Shown: piece by piece, positions 44,375 through 52,841 of the stretch
Layout: the number at the start of each line of letters is the position of its first letter
How positions within the stretch are numbered: the first letter of the stretch is position 1
The notes under the pieces: model-generated
What the model was told of the DNA's origin: nothing
What the model saw: only the letters and a program-made list of their open reading frames with translations
Databases searched by the model: none
Program-made: the position numbers and the translations under genes
Assembly (NCBI RefSeq): GCF_000379105.1
Contig: NZ_KB900609.1
Span: 5,096,438-5,160,437 of the forward strand
Direction: 5' to 3'
Length of the DNA: 64,000 nt
Origin: Methylobacterium sp. WSM2598
GTDB taxonomy: Bacteria; Pseudomonadota; Alphaproteobacteria; Rhizobiales; Beijerinckiaceae

Positions 44375-45028
44375 ATGGACGGGGTGCTGCTCGTCGACGG
44401 TCACCCGATCGTCCGCGACGCGCTGCGCGGGCTGCTGGAACCCATGGGGGCCACCGTCCTGACGGCCGGCAGCCCGGAGGAGGGCGAGCGCCTGGCCCGG
44501 GTGCATCGGCCGTCCCTCGTCGTCACCGACCTGGCCTTCCCGGGGGCGCCGCTCGGCGGGCTCGCCCTGATCCGGCGCCTGCTGCGCGAGCGCGATCCGG
44601 CCCCGCGCGTGCTGGTCTTCAGCCGGTGCGATGCGCCCGGCCTCGCCCCACTGGCCCTGCGCGCGGGCGCCCTCGGCTACGTGAGCAAGGCCGCGGGGCT
44701 CGCCGAGTTCGCCCGCGCCTACCGCCGGGTCCGCGCCGGCAAGGGCTACCTGACGGCCGACCTGGCCCTCGCCCTGGCCGCGCCCGCCCGGTCCGCGGAC
44801 CCGCTCGACGGGCTGACGGGGCGCCAGCTGCGGATCCTGCGGCTCATGGCCGAGGGCCGCTCCCAGCGGCAGGCGGCGGAGGCGCTGCTGGTCAGCGCGA
44901 AGACCGTCTCGAACGAGGTGGCGTTGATCCGCGAGCGGGTCCGGGCCGGCGACCGGTCCGGGCTGGTCCGCTTCGCCCTGCGGCACCGGGAGGCGGTCGC
45001 GATCCGCCTCGCCGCCGATCCATGCTGA
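44375..45028 (+). CDS. NarL/LuxR-type response regulator
   Basis: A 217-residue two-domain regulator. The receiver has the acidic start VLLVDGHPIVRDAL and Asp52 in LVVTDLAFPG. A helix-turn-helix near residues 145-205 reads LTGRQLRILRLMAEGRSQRQAAEALLVSAKTVSNEVALIRERV. It follows the TonB receptor by 21 bases on the same strand, so it may be co-transcribed with it. A tandem repeat follows the stop. The ATG at 44375 lacks a strong ribosome-binding site. Confidence 0.88.
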   Translation: MDGVLLVDGHPIVRDALRGLLEPMGATVLTAGSPEEGERLARVHRPSLVVTDLAFPGAPLGGLALIRRLLRERDPAPRVLVFSRCDAPGLAPLALRAGALGYVSKAAGLAEFARAYRRVRAGKGYLTADLALALAAPARSADPLDGLTGRQLRILRLMAEGRSQRQAAEALLVSAKTVSNEVALIRERVRAGDRSGLVRFALRHREAVAIRLAADPC

Positions 45029-45040
45029 CGGGCCGCCCCC

Positions 45041-45088
45041 GCGCCTTGCCGCCCCCGCGCCTTGCCGCCGCCGCGCCTTGCCGCCGCC
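45041..45088 (+). repeat. three 16-bp GCGCCTTGCCGCC units
   Basis: Units start at 45041, 45057 and 45073, each GCGCCTTGCCGCC followed by three C/G bases. A partial unit follows. The array lies 12 bases after the LuxR-type gene stop and 82 bases before the DUF188 start. Confidence 0.9.
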
Positions 45089-45170
45089 GCGCCGGGCAAC
45101 CACCTGGACGGTCGGTGGCCGGGCGGCCGCGCCGGACCCGCTCCCGCCGCCCGCAGCGCGGGAGATCGGC

Positions 45171-45644
45171 GTGAGTGAGTCGGATGAGATCGCGGTCTTC
45201 GTGGACGCGGATGCCTGTCCGGTGAAGGACGAGGTCTACCGCGTCGCGGCCCGCCACGGGCTGCGCGTCTTCGTGGTCGCCAACAGCTTCATCAACGTTC
45301 CCCGCGAGCCCTGGATCGAGCGCGTCGTGGTGCCCGGACGCCTCGACGCGGCGGACGACTGGATCGCCGAGCGGGCGGGCCCGCGCGCCGTCGTGGTCAC
45401 GGCCGACGTGCCGCTCGCCGACCGCTGCGTGCGCTCCGGCGCGACGGTGCTCGCCCCCACCGGGAAGGCGTTCACGGAATCCTCGATCGGGATGGCCCTG
45501 GCGACCCGCAACCTGATGCAGGATCTGCGCGAGGCGGGCCTCGTCTCGGGCGGCCCGCGGCCCTTCTCCGCCAAGGACCGCTCGGCGTTCCTGGGCGCCC
45601 TCGACCGCGCCATCGTGCGGCTGCGCAGGGCCCGGGCGGGCTGA
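45171..45644 (+). CDS. YaiI/YqxD family protein (DUF188)
   Basis: A 157-residue protein matching DUF188: an acidic strand end IAVFVDADACPVKDEVYRVA, then VVTADVPLADRC and the C-terminal GGPRPFSAKDRSAFLGALD. The acidic residues recall a PIN-like nuclease fold, but no activity is established. The start is the GTG at 45171, with GGAG about 7 bases upstream; the frame before it is repeat-rich and does not fit the family. Confidence 0.9.
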   Translation: MSESDEIAVFVDADACPVKDEVYRVAARHGLRVFVVANSFINVPREPWIERVVVPGRLDAADDWIAERAGPRAVVVTADVPLADRCVRSGATVLAPTGKAFTESSIGMALATRNLMQDLREAGLVSGGPRPFSAKDRSAFLGALDRAIVRLRRARAG

Positions 45645-45751
45645 GGTCCCGCGGCCGCCGCGCGGGACGGCCTTGATCGGCATCAAGGCCCCGCCCCCTG
45701 CTGCGGCGCACACGGGTGGCGTCCGGCGCGGTCGCGGACCCGCCCGACTCG

Positions 45752-45842
45752 GCAGAACGGCGTGCGGCGCTTCTGCTTAGACTTCCGTCTTCGCATCATC
45801 GTCGCCGCCGAAGCGGTGACCGCTTCGGCGAATGATGCTCAG
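45752..45842 (+). repeat. two-hairpin repeat element, copy B
   Basis: Hairpin 1 arms: GCAGA (45752-45756) and TCTGC (45772-45776). Hairpin 2: GCATCAT (45793-45799) with ATGATGC (45832-45838), enclosing a perfect 10-bp stem 45806-45815 with 45821-45830 and a GTGAC loop. Copy A (21431-21520) has the same arms and the same 20-base step between the hairpin 1 arms. It ends 14 bases before the ATG of the small secreted protein. Confidence 0.8.
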
Positions 45843-45856
45843 GATGGACGATCCCG

Positions 45857-46209
45857 ATGCGTGCTGCCTTCCTCGCCCTCTGCTGTGCTCTCTCGGGGCT
45901 CGCCGGAGGGCACGCTCTCGCCTCTCCCTGCGCCGATCAGGTCGCCGCCCTGCAGCGCCGGCTCGACAGCCCGGGCGCCTTGCGCGTGGCGGGCCTCGAA
46001 CCCGGCCACAGCCTGACCACGGGATCGAAGGCCCTGCCGCGACTCCTCCAGGGGACGCCGAGCGACCCGCAGCTGACGCCGACCCGGGAGCCGTCGCGGC
46101 GGCCCGGCTGCTGATCCAGGAGGCCCTGGCCGAGGATCGCGAGGGCAACCGGCGCGCCTGCGAGACCATCGTCACGGACGCCAAGCGCCTCATCGGGGCG
46201 CTGCCCTGA
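45857..46209 (+). pseudogene. small secreted protein, single-base frameshift
   Basis: A signal peptide (MRAAFLALCCALSGLAGGHALAS) leads into PCADQVAALQRRLDSPGA and on to PSDPQLTPT. The frame then runs to an early stop at 46114. In the next frame the matching C-terminus continues as AVAAARLLIQEALAEDREGNRRACETIVTDAKRLIGALP. One missing C near 46083-46085 explains the break; the restored protein would have 117 residues and two mature cysteines. No function known. Copy B of the hairpin repeat is just upstream. Confidence 0.75.
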
Positions 46210-46319
46210 GAGGTCGTGATACGACAGCGGATCAATCGATCGGTGCTCGGCCTGCCTGGCTTGGCGCTGCCGCCACGGAGGGACGATGGGACCGCACGGG
46301 TGTGAGCGCCGCCGCGCCG

Positions 46320-46733
46320 CTACCCCCGCCCGTAGGGGTAGCACCGCGTCCGGTCGAGGTCGCGCCCGAGATGGGCGGCGAGCGTCCGGATCGCCGCCGC
46401 GTGCGCCACGTAGGGGTCGCGGTTGCCCTGCCCGACGATGATCGGGCAGGCATCCTCGCGCTGCGGCACCATGGCGGTGGCGAGCCCGCCGCCCTCCGGG
46501 TCGCGCAGGGTGTAGAAGCGCGGCATCGTGCGGGCGAGGTGCGCCTTGAGGCCGATCTCCCGCTCGATGAAGGGACCGGGCGGCGGCACGTAGGAGGCCC
46601 GGGCGCGGGCCTCCGCCTGCCGGAAGTGCTTCTCGACGGCGTGACCCATCAGGGCCGATTCGCGGATCGCCTCCGCCTCGGTCTCGATGCGGAACCAGGT
46701 CTTGCCCCCCTCGGCGTCGCAGACGAATTCCAT
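46320..46733 (-). CDS. conserved hypothetical protein
   Basis: A 137-residue soluble protein starting MEFVCDAEGGKTWFRIETE, with an aromatic/proline middle (ASYVPPPGPFIEREIG) and a C-terminal AHLGRDLDRTRCYPYGRG. No domain recognised. The ATG at 46733 has GAGGAG 4 bases upstream. It is convergent with the small secreted protein. A short transcript with the next gene upstream on the same strand is possible. Confidence 0.7.
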   Translation of the reverse strand: MEFVCDAEGGKTWFRIETEAEAIRESALMGHAVEKHFRQAEARARASYVPPPGPFIEREIGLKAHLARTMPRFYTLRDPEGGGLATAMVPQREDACPIIVGQGNRDPYVAHAAAIRTLAAHLGRDLDRTRCYPYGRG

Positions 46734-46784
46734 CGCTCCTCACAGGCCGGCCACCTGCCGCCCGAGCTGACGGCGCGAGGCATG

Positions 46785-47075
46785 TTAACCCTGCCGGGCC
46801 TCGACCCCAAACGGCACCGCGTCGCGCCCCCGCGGCGCGGCCTCCTTGCGCCGCAGCGTGGCGCGCCCGCGCTCGGTGATCTGCCAGACCGCGAAGGTGC
46901 CGCCGATATGCGGACCGGCCTGCTCGCCCAGGAAGTGCAGGTGACCCTCGTTCTCCAGGGCGCAGAGCCGGCTGTGGTCGCCCGGCCAGGAGCGGTCGGG
47001 GTCGCGCTTCACCGAGATGCGGCCCTCCTCGGTGCGGGCGGCCTTCATGAGCAGGCGGCGCTCGTGATCGATCAT
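46785..47075 (-). CDS. small hypothetical protein, winged-helix-like
   Basis: A 96-residue protein: MIDHERRLLMKAARTEEGRISVKRD, then SRLCALENEGHLHFLGEQ and a strand-rich end FAVWQITERGRATLRRKE. The pattern helix, helix, beta-hairpin with TERG resembles a small winged helix, as in some regulators, but this is only structural impression. The start at 47075 has GAGAGGA upstream. It sits 51 bases upstream of the 46320-46733 gene on the same strand. Confidence 0.65.
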   Translation of the reverse strand: MIDHERRLLMKAARTEEGRISVKRDPDRSWPGDHSRLCALENEGHLHFLGEQAGPHIGGTFAVWQITERGRATLRRKEAAPRGRDAVPFGVEARQG

Positions 47076-47405
47076 CGCGTGTCCTCTCGCGCAGGGAGCG
47101 GGCCGGGGGCCCGCGGAGGTCCGGTCGCACCGGCGCCGAGGGCGGCCGCGTCCGACGGGCGGTGGAAAAGCGCCTTCCGCGCCCGGTCCAGGCGCGAAGA
47201 CGCGGGGTGCCGCGGCGGGGCGCCCGATGTCGGCGGCCCTGCGGGCCGCGCGATCGCCCCCGCAGGGACGGCCGTGAGCCCGCACCGGCGGGCCGTGAGC
47301 CCGCGCTCGCGAGCACGCACCGGAGGTGCCGGGCGGGGGCTGCGAATGAAGCTAAGCAGTTTAATCCGCGAGGGCAAGCTGCCCGGCTCCTCGCGCGGCG
47401 CCGGC
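47076..47405. other. 330-base gap without a convincing gene
   Basis: GC-rich spacer between comEC and the small hypothetical gene. A GGCGGGCCGTGAGCCCGC word occurs twice around 47265-47310. Reading frames through it have no coding features I would trust. Confidence 0.4.
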
Positions 47406-49622
47406 TCACGGCTCCCGCTCGGCCTCCTCGGCCTCCGGGGCGGGGGCCGGCGCGGGGAGCGGCGGGGCGGGCGGGCGCCAGGCCGGCTGCCCGCCGGGGC
47501 GGCGGGCCGTCGTCACGACCGGTCCCTCGGGGGCGAAGCGCACCGTCGTGGCGCCGTGGGCGGCCAGGAAGGCCCGGTCGAGGACGAGCCGCGCCGCGCA
47601 GCCCGGCGGCGCCGTCGCCCGCGCGATGACGATGTCGGCCCGGGCGCAATCCGCCTCGAAGGCGCGCTTGTCCCTGACCAGGGCGACCCGCCAGCCGTTG
47701 CGGGCGGTGGCGACGCAGCCCACCGCGTCGCAGCGCTCGGCCCGGGCGAGGCTCGGGTCGCCGCGCGGGCGGGCATCGCCGTCCGCGCGCAGCCATTGTT
47801 CCAGGCCGAAGGCCGGCGGCCGGCCGAGGCTGGCGAGGCGCCCGTCCGCCCCCCGCAGCGCCGCGCCCGCCCCCTCGCGATCGACGTAGAGGTCGGGCCG
47901 CTCGGCCCTGGCGGCGAGCGCGACGCCGACGAGGGCCGGCAGCACGCCGAGGACGCGCAGCCGCGGGCTCGGCAGGGTCAGGAGCAGGAGCGCGGCGGTG
48001 AGGAGCCCGAGCGCCCCCGCCCCGAAGGCCGGCACGATCACCACCGCGTGGTCGAAGCCCGCGATCCAGGCCGAGATGTCGAGCATGCCCCGCACCGCGA
48101 GGCCCATGGTCCACCAGACCGGCCGGTCGAGGGCGAAGGGATAGGCGAGCATGCCGAGGACGGCGGCCGGCATCACCACCACCGAGACCAGGGGCAGGGT
48201 GAGGGCGTTGCCGACCACCCCGAAGGGCTGGATGTTCTGGAAGTGGTAGGTGGCGAAGGGGGCGGTCGCGACCTGGGCCACCAGCGTCGTCGCGAGCGTG
48301 CCGACCAGGGTGCCGGCGACCCAGGCGAGGGCGCGCCCGAGCGGCCCGGCCCCCGGCGCCGCGAAGAGCCGCCCGTCGAGGAGCCGCGCGCAGGCGACGA
48401 GGCCCGCCACCGCCGCGAAGGACATCTGGAAGCTCGGGCCGAGCAGCCCCTCGGGCTCGCGGGCGAGGGCGATCAGGGCCGCGAGGGCGAGGTTGCGCAG
48501 GGACAGGGCCGGCCGGTCGACCAGGATCGCCCCCAGCATGATCAGCGTCATGATCAGGGAGCGCTCGGCCGCGATGTCCCAGCCGGAGAAGACGCAGTAG
48601 CCGGTCACCCCGGCCATGCCGAGGCCGGCCGCGATCTTCTTGATCGGCCAGAACAGGGCGAGGCCCGGGACGAGGGCGAGGAGCGCCCGGGCGAGCCAGA
48701 ACACCACCCCCGCCGCCAGCACCATGTGGAGCCCGGAGATCGACACGACGTGGTAGATCCCGGCCGCCCGCAGGCTGTCGTTGGTGGGCCCGTCGATGAG
48801 CCCGCGCTTGCCGGTGACGAGGGCCGCGGCGACCGCCCCGGCCTGGCCGCCATTGGCGTCGGTGATGCGCCGGGTCAGGGCGTTGCGGGCGTCGTCGATC
48901 GCGGCGGCGACGCGCAGCGAGAGGGGAGGCGGGGCGGGCGGCTCCCGCACCGCGATCGCGCCGAGGAGCGAGCCCACCGCGCCGATGCCGCGGAAATAGG
49001 CGTCGCGGGCGAAGTCGTAGCCGCCCGGCCGCGCCGGCTCCGGGGGCGGCAGCAGCCGCGCCTTCGCCTCGATGAAGTCGCCCGGCCGCAGCGGCGCGGC
49101 CTTGCGGTAGGACACGCGCACCCGCTCCGGCCGCTCCCCGGCGGGAAGGTCGCCGAGGCGCACCACCCGCACCACGAGCCGCGCGCCCTCCTCGCGCTCG
49201 TCGAGCCCCTCGACGAAGCCCGCGAGCGGCGCGACCAAGGTCCGGGCGAGGACCGGGGCCGCCACGTCCCCGATCCGGTAGGCCGCCGCCGAAAAGCCGC
49301 ACAGGAAGGCGCAGAGCCCGAGGGCGCCCGCGCGCGAGGCCGGCCGGGCGCGCAGGCCGATCGCCGCGGCCGCGCTCAGGCCGGCCACGACGAGCGGCGC
49401 CGCCGGGGCGGGCGGCCCGTCCGCCCCCGCGAAGACCAGGAGGATGCCCGCCCCGAAGGCGACGGCGAGCCAGGGAAACAGGCGGCGCTGCGCCGCCTCC
49501 TCGGCGAGGCGGCGCGCCGTCCATGTCCCGATGCCCCGCGCGAGATCGCCGGGGCGGGCGACCGCCGCGAGCGCGGCGGCGCTCCGCACCGCGAGCCCGG
49601 TCCCCGCCTCTCCGCGCGCCAT
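47406..49622 (-). CDS. comEC: ComEC/Rec2 family DNA-uptake channel protein
   Basis: A 738-residue polytopic membrane protein. An N-terminal region (DUF4131-like) is followed by the competence domain with family motifs: LVTGKRGLIDGPTNDSLRAAGIYHVVSISGLHMVLAAG and YCVFSGWDIAAERSLIMTLIMLGAILVDRPALSLRNLALAAL. ComEC forms the channel that takes single-stranded DNA through the inner membrane. The C-terminal 200 residues replace the metallo-beta-lactamase part with a degenerate version lacking a clear HxHxDH, as in many alphaproteobacteria. It is divergent from gltX, 131 bases away. Confidence 0.9.
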   Translation of the reverse strand: MARGEAGTGLAVRSAAALAAVARPGDLARGIGTWTARRLAEEAAQRRLFPWLAVAFGAGILLVFAGADGPPAPAAPLVVAGLSAAAAIGLRARPASRAGALGLCAFLCGFSAAAYRIGDVAAPVLARTLVAPLAGFVEGLDEREEGARLVVRVVRLGDLPAGERPERVRVSYRKAAPLRPGDFIEAKARLLPPPEPARPGGYDFARDAYFRGIGAVGSLLGAIAVREPPAPPPLSLRVAAAIDDARNALTRRITDANGGQAGAVAAALVTGKRGLIDGPTNDSLRAAGIYHVVSISGLHMVLAAGVVFWLARALLALVPGLALFWPIKKIAAGLGMAGVTGYCVFSGWDIAAERSLIMTLIMLGAILVDRPALSLRNLALAALIALAREPEGLLGPSFQMSFAAVAGLVACARLLDGRLFAAPGAGPLGRALAWVAGTLVGTLATTLVAQVATAPFATYHFQNIQPFGVVGNALTLPLVSVVVMPAAVLGMLAYPFALDRPVWWTMGLAVRGMLDISAWIAGFDHAVVIVPAFGAGALGLLTAALLLLTLPSPRLRVLGVLPALVGVALAARAERPDLYVDREGAGAALRGADGRLASLGRPPAFGLEQWLRADGDARPRGDPSLARAERCDAVGCVATARNGWRVALVRDKRAFEADCARADIVIARATAPPGCAARLVLDRAFLAAHGATTVRFAPEGPVVTTARRPGGQPAWRPPAPPLPAPAPAPEAEEAEREP

Positions 49623-49753
49623 CGCCGCGCCCCGTGGATTTCTTAACGGCCGGTCGCGCGCATGCTACAGGACGGGTCGCCGACGGGTCGACCGGACCTA
49701 TCTTCGCCCACCGGTCTCCGTCCCCACCTCCTGCTGACCGGTTCCCGTTGCTG

Positions 49754-51178
49754 ATGTCCTCCGTCGTCACGCGCTTCGCCCCGTCGCCCACGGGCTTCCT
49801 CCACATCGGCGGAGGCCGCACGGCGCTGTTCAACTGGCTCTACGCCCGCAAGCACGGCGGCCGGATGCTCCTGCGCATCGAGGACACGGACCGCGAGCGC
49901 TCCACCGAGGCCGCCATCGAGGCCATCCTCGACGGCCTGTCCTGGCTCGGCCTCGACTGGGACGGGGACGTGATCTACCAGTTCGCCCGCGCGGCCCGGC
50001 ACCGGGAGGTGGCCGAGGGCCTGCTCGCGGCGGGGCGGGCCTATCGCTGCTACGCGAGCCCCGAGGAACTCACCGAGATGCGCGAGGCGGCGCGCCGCGA
50101 GGGCCGCCCCCTGCGCTACGACGGCCGCTGGCGCGACCGCGACCCCTCCGAGGCCCCGCCCGGCGTCAGGCCGGTGATCCGCCTGCGCGCCCCCGTCGAG
50201 GGCGAGACCGTGGTCGAGGACGAGGTCCAGGGCCGCGTCGTCTGGCAGAACAAGGACCTCGACGACCTCGTGCTGCTGCGCTCGGACGGCACGCCGACCT
50301 ACATGCTGGCCGTCGTGGTCGACGACCACGACATGGGCGTCACCCACGTGATCCGCGGCGACGACCACCTCACCAACGCGGCGCGGCAGACGCAGATCTA
50401 CCACGCCCTCGGCTGGACCGTGCCGAGCATGTCGCACATCCCGCTGATCCACGGGCCGGACGGGGCGAAGCTGTCCAAGCGCCACGGGGCGCTCGGCGTC
50501 GACGCCTACCGGGGCCTCGGCTACCTGCCCGCGGCCCTGCGCAACTACCTCGTGCGGCTCGGCTGGAGCCACGGCGACCAGGAGGTGTTCTCCACCGAGG
50601 AGATGGTGGCGGCCTTCGACCTCAAGCAGATCGGGCGCTCGCCCGCCCGCTTCGACTTCGCCAAGCTGGAGAACCTGAACGGCCAGTACATCCGGGCGAC
50701 GTCGGACGCCGATCTGGTGGCGGCGATCGAGGCGATCCTGCCGAGCCAGGGGCCGGCCCGCGGCCTCCCCGCCCGGTTCGACGACGCCCTGCGCGCGCGC
50801 TTCCTCGCCGCGATGCCGGGCCTCAAGGAGCGGGCCAAGACGCTGATCGAACTCCTCGACAGCGCCTACTACCTCTACGCCCCGCGCCCGCTCGCCCTCG
50901 ACGAGCGCGCCGAGGGGCTCCTCGGCAATGGCGGGCGCGAGCGGCTCGCGGGCGTGCTGCCGCGGCTGGAGGCCCTGCCCGACTGGAGCGCCGCCTCGAC
51001 CGAGCAGGCGGTGCGCGACTTCGCCGAGGCCGCCGCGGTGAAGCTCGGCCACGTCGCCCAGCCCCTGCGGGCCGCCCTGACCGGCCGCGCGACCTCGCCG
51101 GGCCTCTTCGACGTGATGGCGGTGCTCGGCCGGGAGGAGAGCCTCGGCCGCCTGCGGGACCAGGCCCGCGCGGCCTGA
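49754..51178 (+). CDS. gltX: glutamyl-tRNA synthetase
   Basis: A 474-residue class I synthetase that charges tRNA with glutamate. The signature near the start is PSPTGFLHIGGGRTALFNW (HIGH-type), and the KMSKS-type loop is KLSKRHGALG. GEDDHL-like RGDDHLTNAARQTQIY is also present. The ATG at 49754 gives the standard N-terminus (MSSVVTRFAPSPTG). Many alphaproteobacteria have two glutamyl synthetases, so discriminating specificity for tRNA-Gln cannot be excluded. A 22-bp tandem duplication follows its stop. Confidence 0.95.
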   Translation: MSSVVTRFAPSPTGFLHIGGGRTALFNWLYARKHGGRMLLRIEDTDRERSTEAAIEAILDGLSWLGLDWDGDVIYQFARAARHREVAEGLLAAGRAYRCYASPEELTEMREAARREGRPLRYDGRWRDRDPSEAPPGVRPVIRLRAPVEGETVVEDEVQGRVVWQNKDLDDLVLLRSDGTPTYMLAVVVDDHDMGVTHVIRGDDHLTNAARQTQIYHALGWTVPSMSHIPLIHGPDGAKLSKRHGALGVDAYRGLGYLPAALRNYLVRLGWSHGDQEVFSTEEMVAAFDLKQIGRSPARFDFAKLENLNGQYIRATSDADLVAAIEAILPSQGPARGLPARFDDALRARFLAAMPGLKERAKTLIELLDSAYYLYAPRPLALDERAEGLLGNGGRERLAGVLPRLEALPDWSAASTEQAVRDFAEAAAVKLGHVAQPLRAALTGRATSPGLFDVMAVLGREESLGRLRDQARAA

Positions 51179-51180
51179 TT

Positions 51181-51223
51181 CCTGCTTGGCCTGCCGGTTT
51201 TTCCTGCTTGGCCTGCCGGTTTT
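51181..51223 (+). repeat. 22-bp tandem duplication after gltX
   Basis: CCTGCTTGGCCTGCCGGTTTTT at 51181-51202 is repeated, one T shorter, at 51203-51223. Each copy ends in a T-run, so the array may also help end gltX transcription. The rest of the 315-base gap up to gltA is spacer plus the presumed gltA promoter. Confidence 0.9.
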
Positions 51224-51493
51224 GGCATGCCAGTGCGCCGCGCCCCGAATCGGGCGCGGTCCCGACCCAGGCAACGGCGCCCGGCCCGGGCTCGCGGAGT
51301 TTATGAACAGCGCGTGAATTTTGTCACTCGGTTCGGGCGGTCCAGTTGAAGACGCTGCGTCGATCCGCTAACCCGGTCGGCGAGTGAGCACCTGCAGCAA
51401 AGTTCCCGCCGCCTCGCCCGCGCCCGCGAACCGCGCCGGTCCCGCGGCCCGTGCCCCGACGCTCATTCCGTTGATGAAAGGGTCCAAAACCCC

Positions 51494-52786
51494 ATGAGCT
51501 TCCCCCACAGCACCCTCACGGTGAACGGCCGCCAGGTGGAGCTGCCGCAGAAGGACGGCACGATCGGACCGAGCGTCCTCGACATCGGCAAGCTCTACGG
51601 CCAGACCGGGATGTTCACCTACGACCCGGGCTTCACCTCCACGGCCTCGTGCGAGTCGAAGATCACCTACATCGACGGCGACGAGGGCATCCTCCTCTAT
51701 CGCGGCTACCCGATCGAGCAGCTCGCCGAGCACGGCGACTTCCTGGAGACCTGCTATCTCCTGCTGTTCGGCGAGTTGCCGACCGCGGCCCAGAAGGCCG
51801 ATTTCGACTACCGGGTCACGCGCCACACCATGGTGCATGACCAGATGAACCGCTTCTTCCAGGGCTTCCGCCGCGACGCGCACCCGATGGCCATCATGGT
51901 GGCCTGCGTCGGCGCCCTCTCGGCCTTCTACCACGACTCGACCGACATCTCGGACGAGAAGCAGCGCATGATCGCCTCCATGCGCATGATCGCCAAGATG
52001 CCGACCCTGGCGGCCATGGCCTACAAGTACTCCATCGGCCAGCCCTTCGTGTATCCGAAGAACGAGCTCGATTACACGTCGAACTTCCTGCGGATGTGCT
52101 TCGCGGTGCCGTGCGAGGAGTACCACGCCAACCCGGTGATGGCGCGCGCCCTCGACCGCATCTTCATCCTGCACGCGGATCACGAGCAGAACGCCTCGAC
52201 CTCGACGGTGCGGCTGGCCGGCTCCTCGGGCGCCAACCCCTTCGCCTGCATCGCGGCCGGCATCGCCTGCCTGTGGGGTCCGGCCCATGGCGGCGCCAAC
52301 GAGGCGGCGCTCAAGATGCTGGAGGAGATCGGCCGGCCCGAGCGCATCCCGGAATACATCGCCAAGGCCAAGGACAAGAACGACCCGTTCCGCCTGATGG
52401 GTTTCGGTCACCGGGTCTACAAGAACTACGACCCGCGCGCCCGCATCATGGCCAAGACCACCCACGAGGTGCTGGCCGAGCTCGGCATCAAGGACGACCC
52501 GCTGCTCGACGTGGCGGTCGAGCTGGAGCAGATCGCGCTCAAGGACGAGTACTTCATCGAGAAGAAGCTGTATCCGAACATCGACTTCTACTCGGGCATC
52601 ACCCTGAAGGCGATGGGCTTCCCGACCTCGATGTTCACGGTGCTGTTCGCCCTGGCCCGCACGGTGGGCTGGATCGCGCAATGGGCCGAGATGATCGAGG
52701 ATCCCTCGCAGAAGATCGGCCGCCCGCGCCAGCTCTATGTCGGGCCGCCCAAGCGCGAATACGTGTCGATCTCGCAGCGCGGCTGA
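51494..52786 (+). CDS. gltA: type II citrate synthase
   Basis: A 430-residue enzyme that condenses acetyl-CoA with oxaloacetate at the entry to the TCA cycle. The sequence is close to proteobacterial hexameric citrate synthases: YDPGFTSTASCESKITYIDGDEGILLYRGYPIEQLAEH, the histidines in LHADHEQNASTSTVRLAGSSGANPFACIAAG and in MGFGHRVYKNYDPRA, and the catalytic Asp in YPNIDFYSGI. The ATG at 51494 is unambiguous. It is convergent with lpxB. Confidence 0.97.
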   Translation: MSFPHSTLTVNGRQVELPQKDGTIGPSVLDIGKLYGQTGMFTYDPGFTSTASCESKITYIDGDEGILLYRGYPIEQLAEHGDFLETCYLLLFGELPTAAQKADFDYRVTRHTMVHDQMNRFFQGFRRDAHPMAIMVACVGALSAFYHDSTDISDEKQRMIASMRMIAKMPTLAAMAYKYSIGQPFVYPKNELDYTSNFLRMCFAVPCEEYHANPVMARALDRIFILHADHEQNASTSTVRLAGSSGANPFACIAAGIACLWGPAHGGANEAALKMLEEIGRPERIPEYIAKAKDKNDPFRLMGFGHRVYKNYDPRARIMAKTTHEVLAELGIKDDPLLDVAVELEQIALKDEYFIEKKLYPNIDFYSGITLKAMGFPTSMFTVLFALARTVGWIAQWAEMIEDPSQKIGRPRQLYVGPPKREYVSISQRG

Positions 52787-52801
52787 GCGCGGCGCACTCC
52801 T

Positions 52802-52827
52802 GCCGGGCGGGCCGCGACCCGCCCGGC
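52802..52827. terminator. hairpin between convergent gltA and lpxB
   Basis: A perfect 10-bp stem (52802-52811 with 52818-52827) and 6-nt loop starts 15 bases after the gltA stop and 15 bases beyond the lpxB stop. There is no T-run, but the position suits transcript ends on both strands. Confidence 0.55.
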
Positions 52828-52841
52828 GGGGCGCGGGACCC

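Noticed and set aside
45171..45644. Second PIN toxin because of acidic residues in the DUF188 protein
   Set aside because: The sequence matches the widespread YaiI/YqxD family, has no antitoxin partner and has normal high GC.
51181..51223. Classical Rho-independent terminator of gltX
   Set aside because: There are T-runs but no matching stem before them. The dominant structure is a direct duplication.
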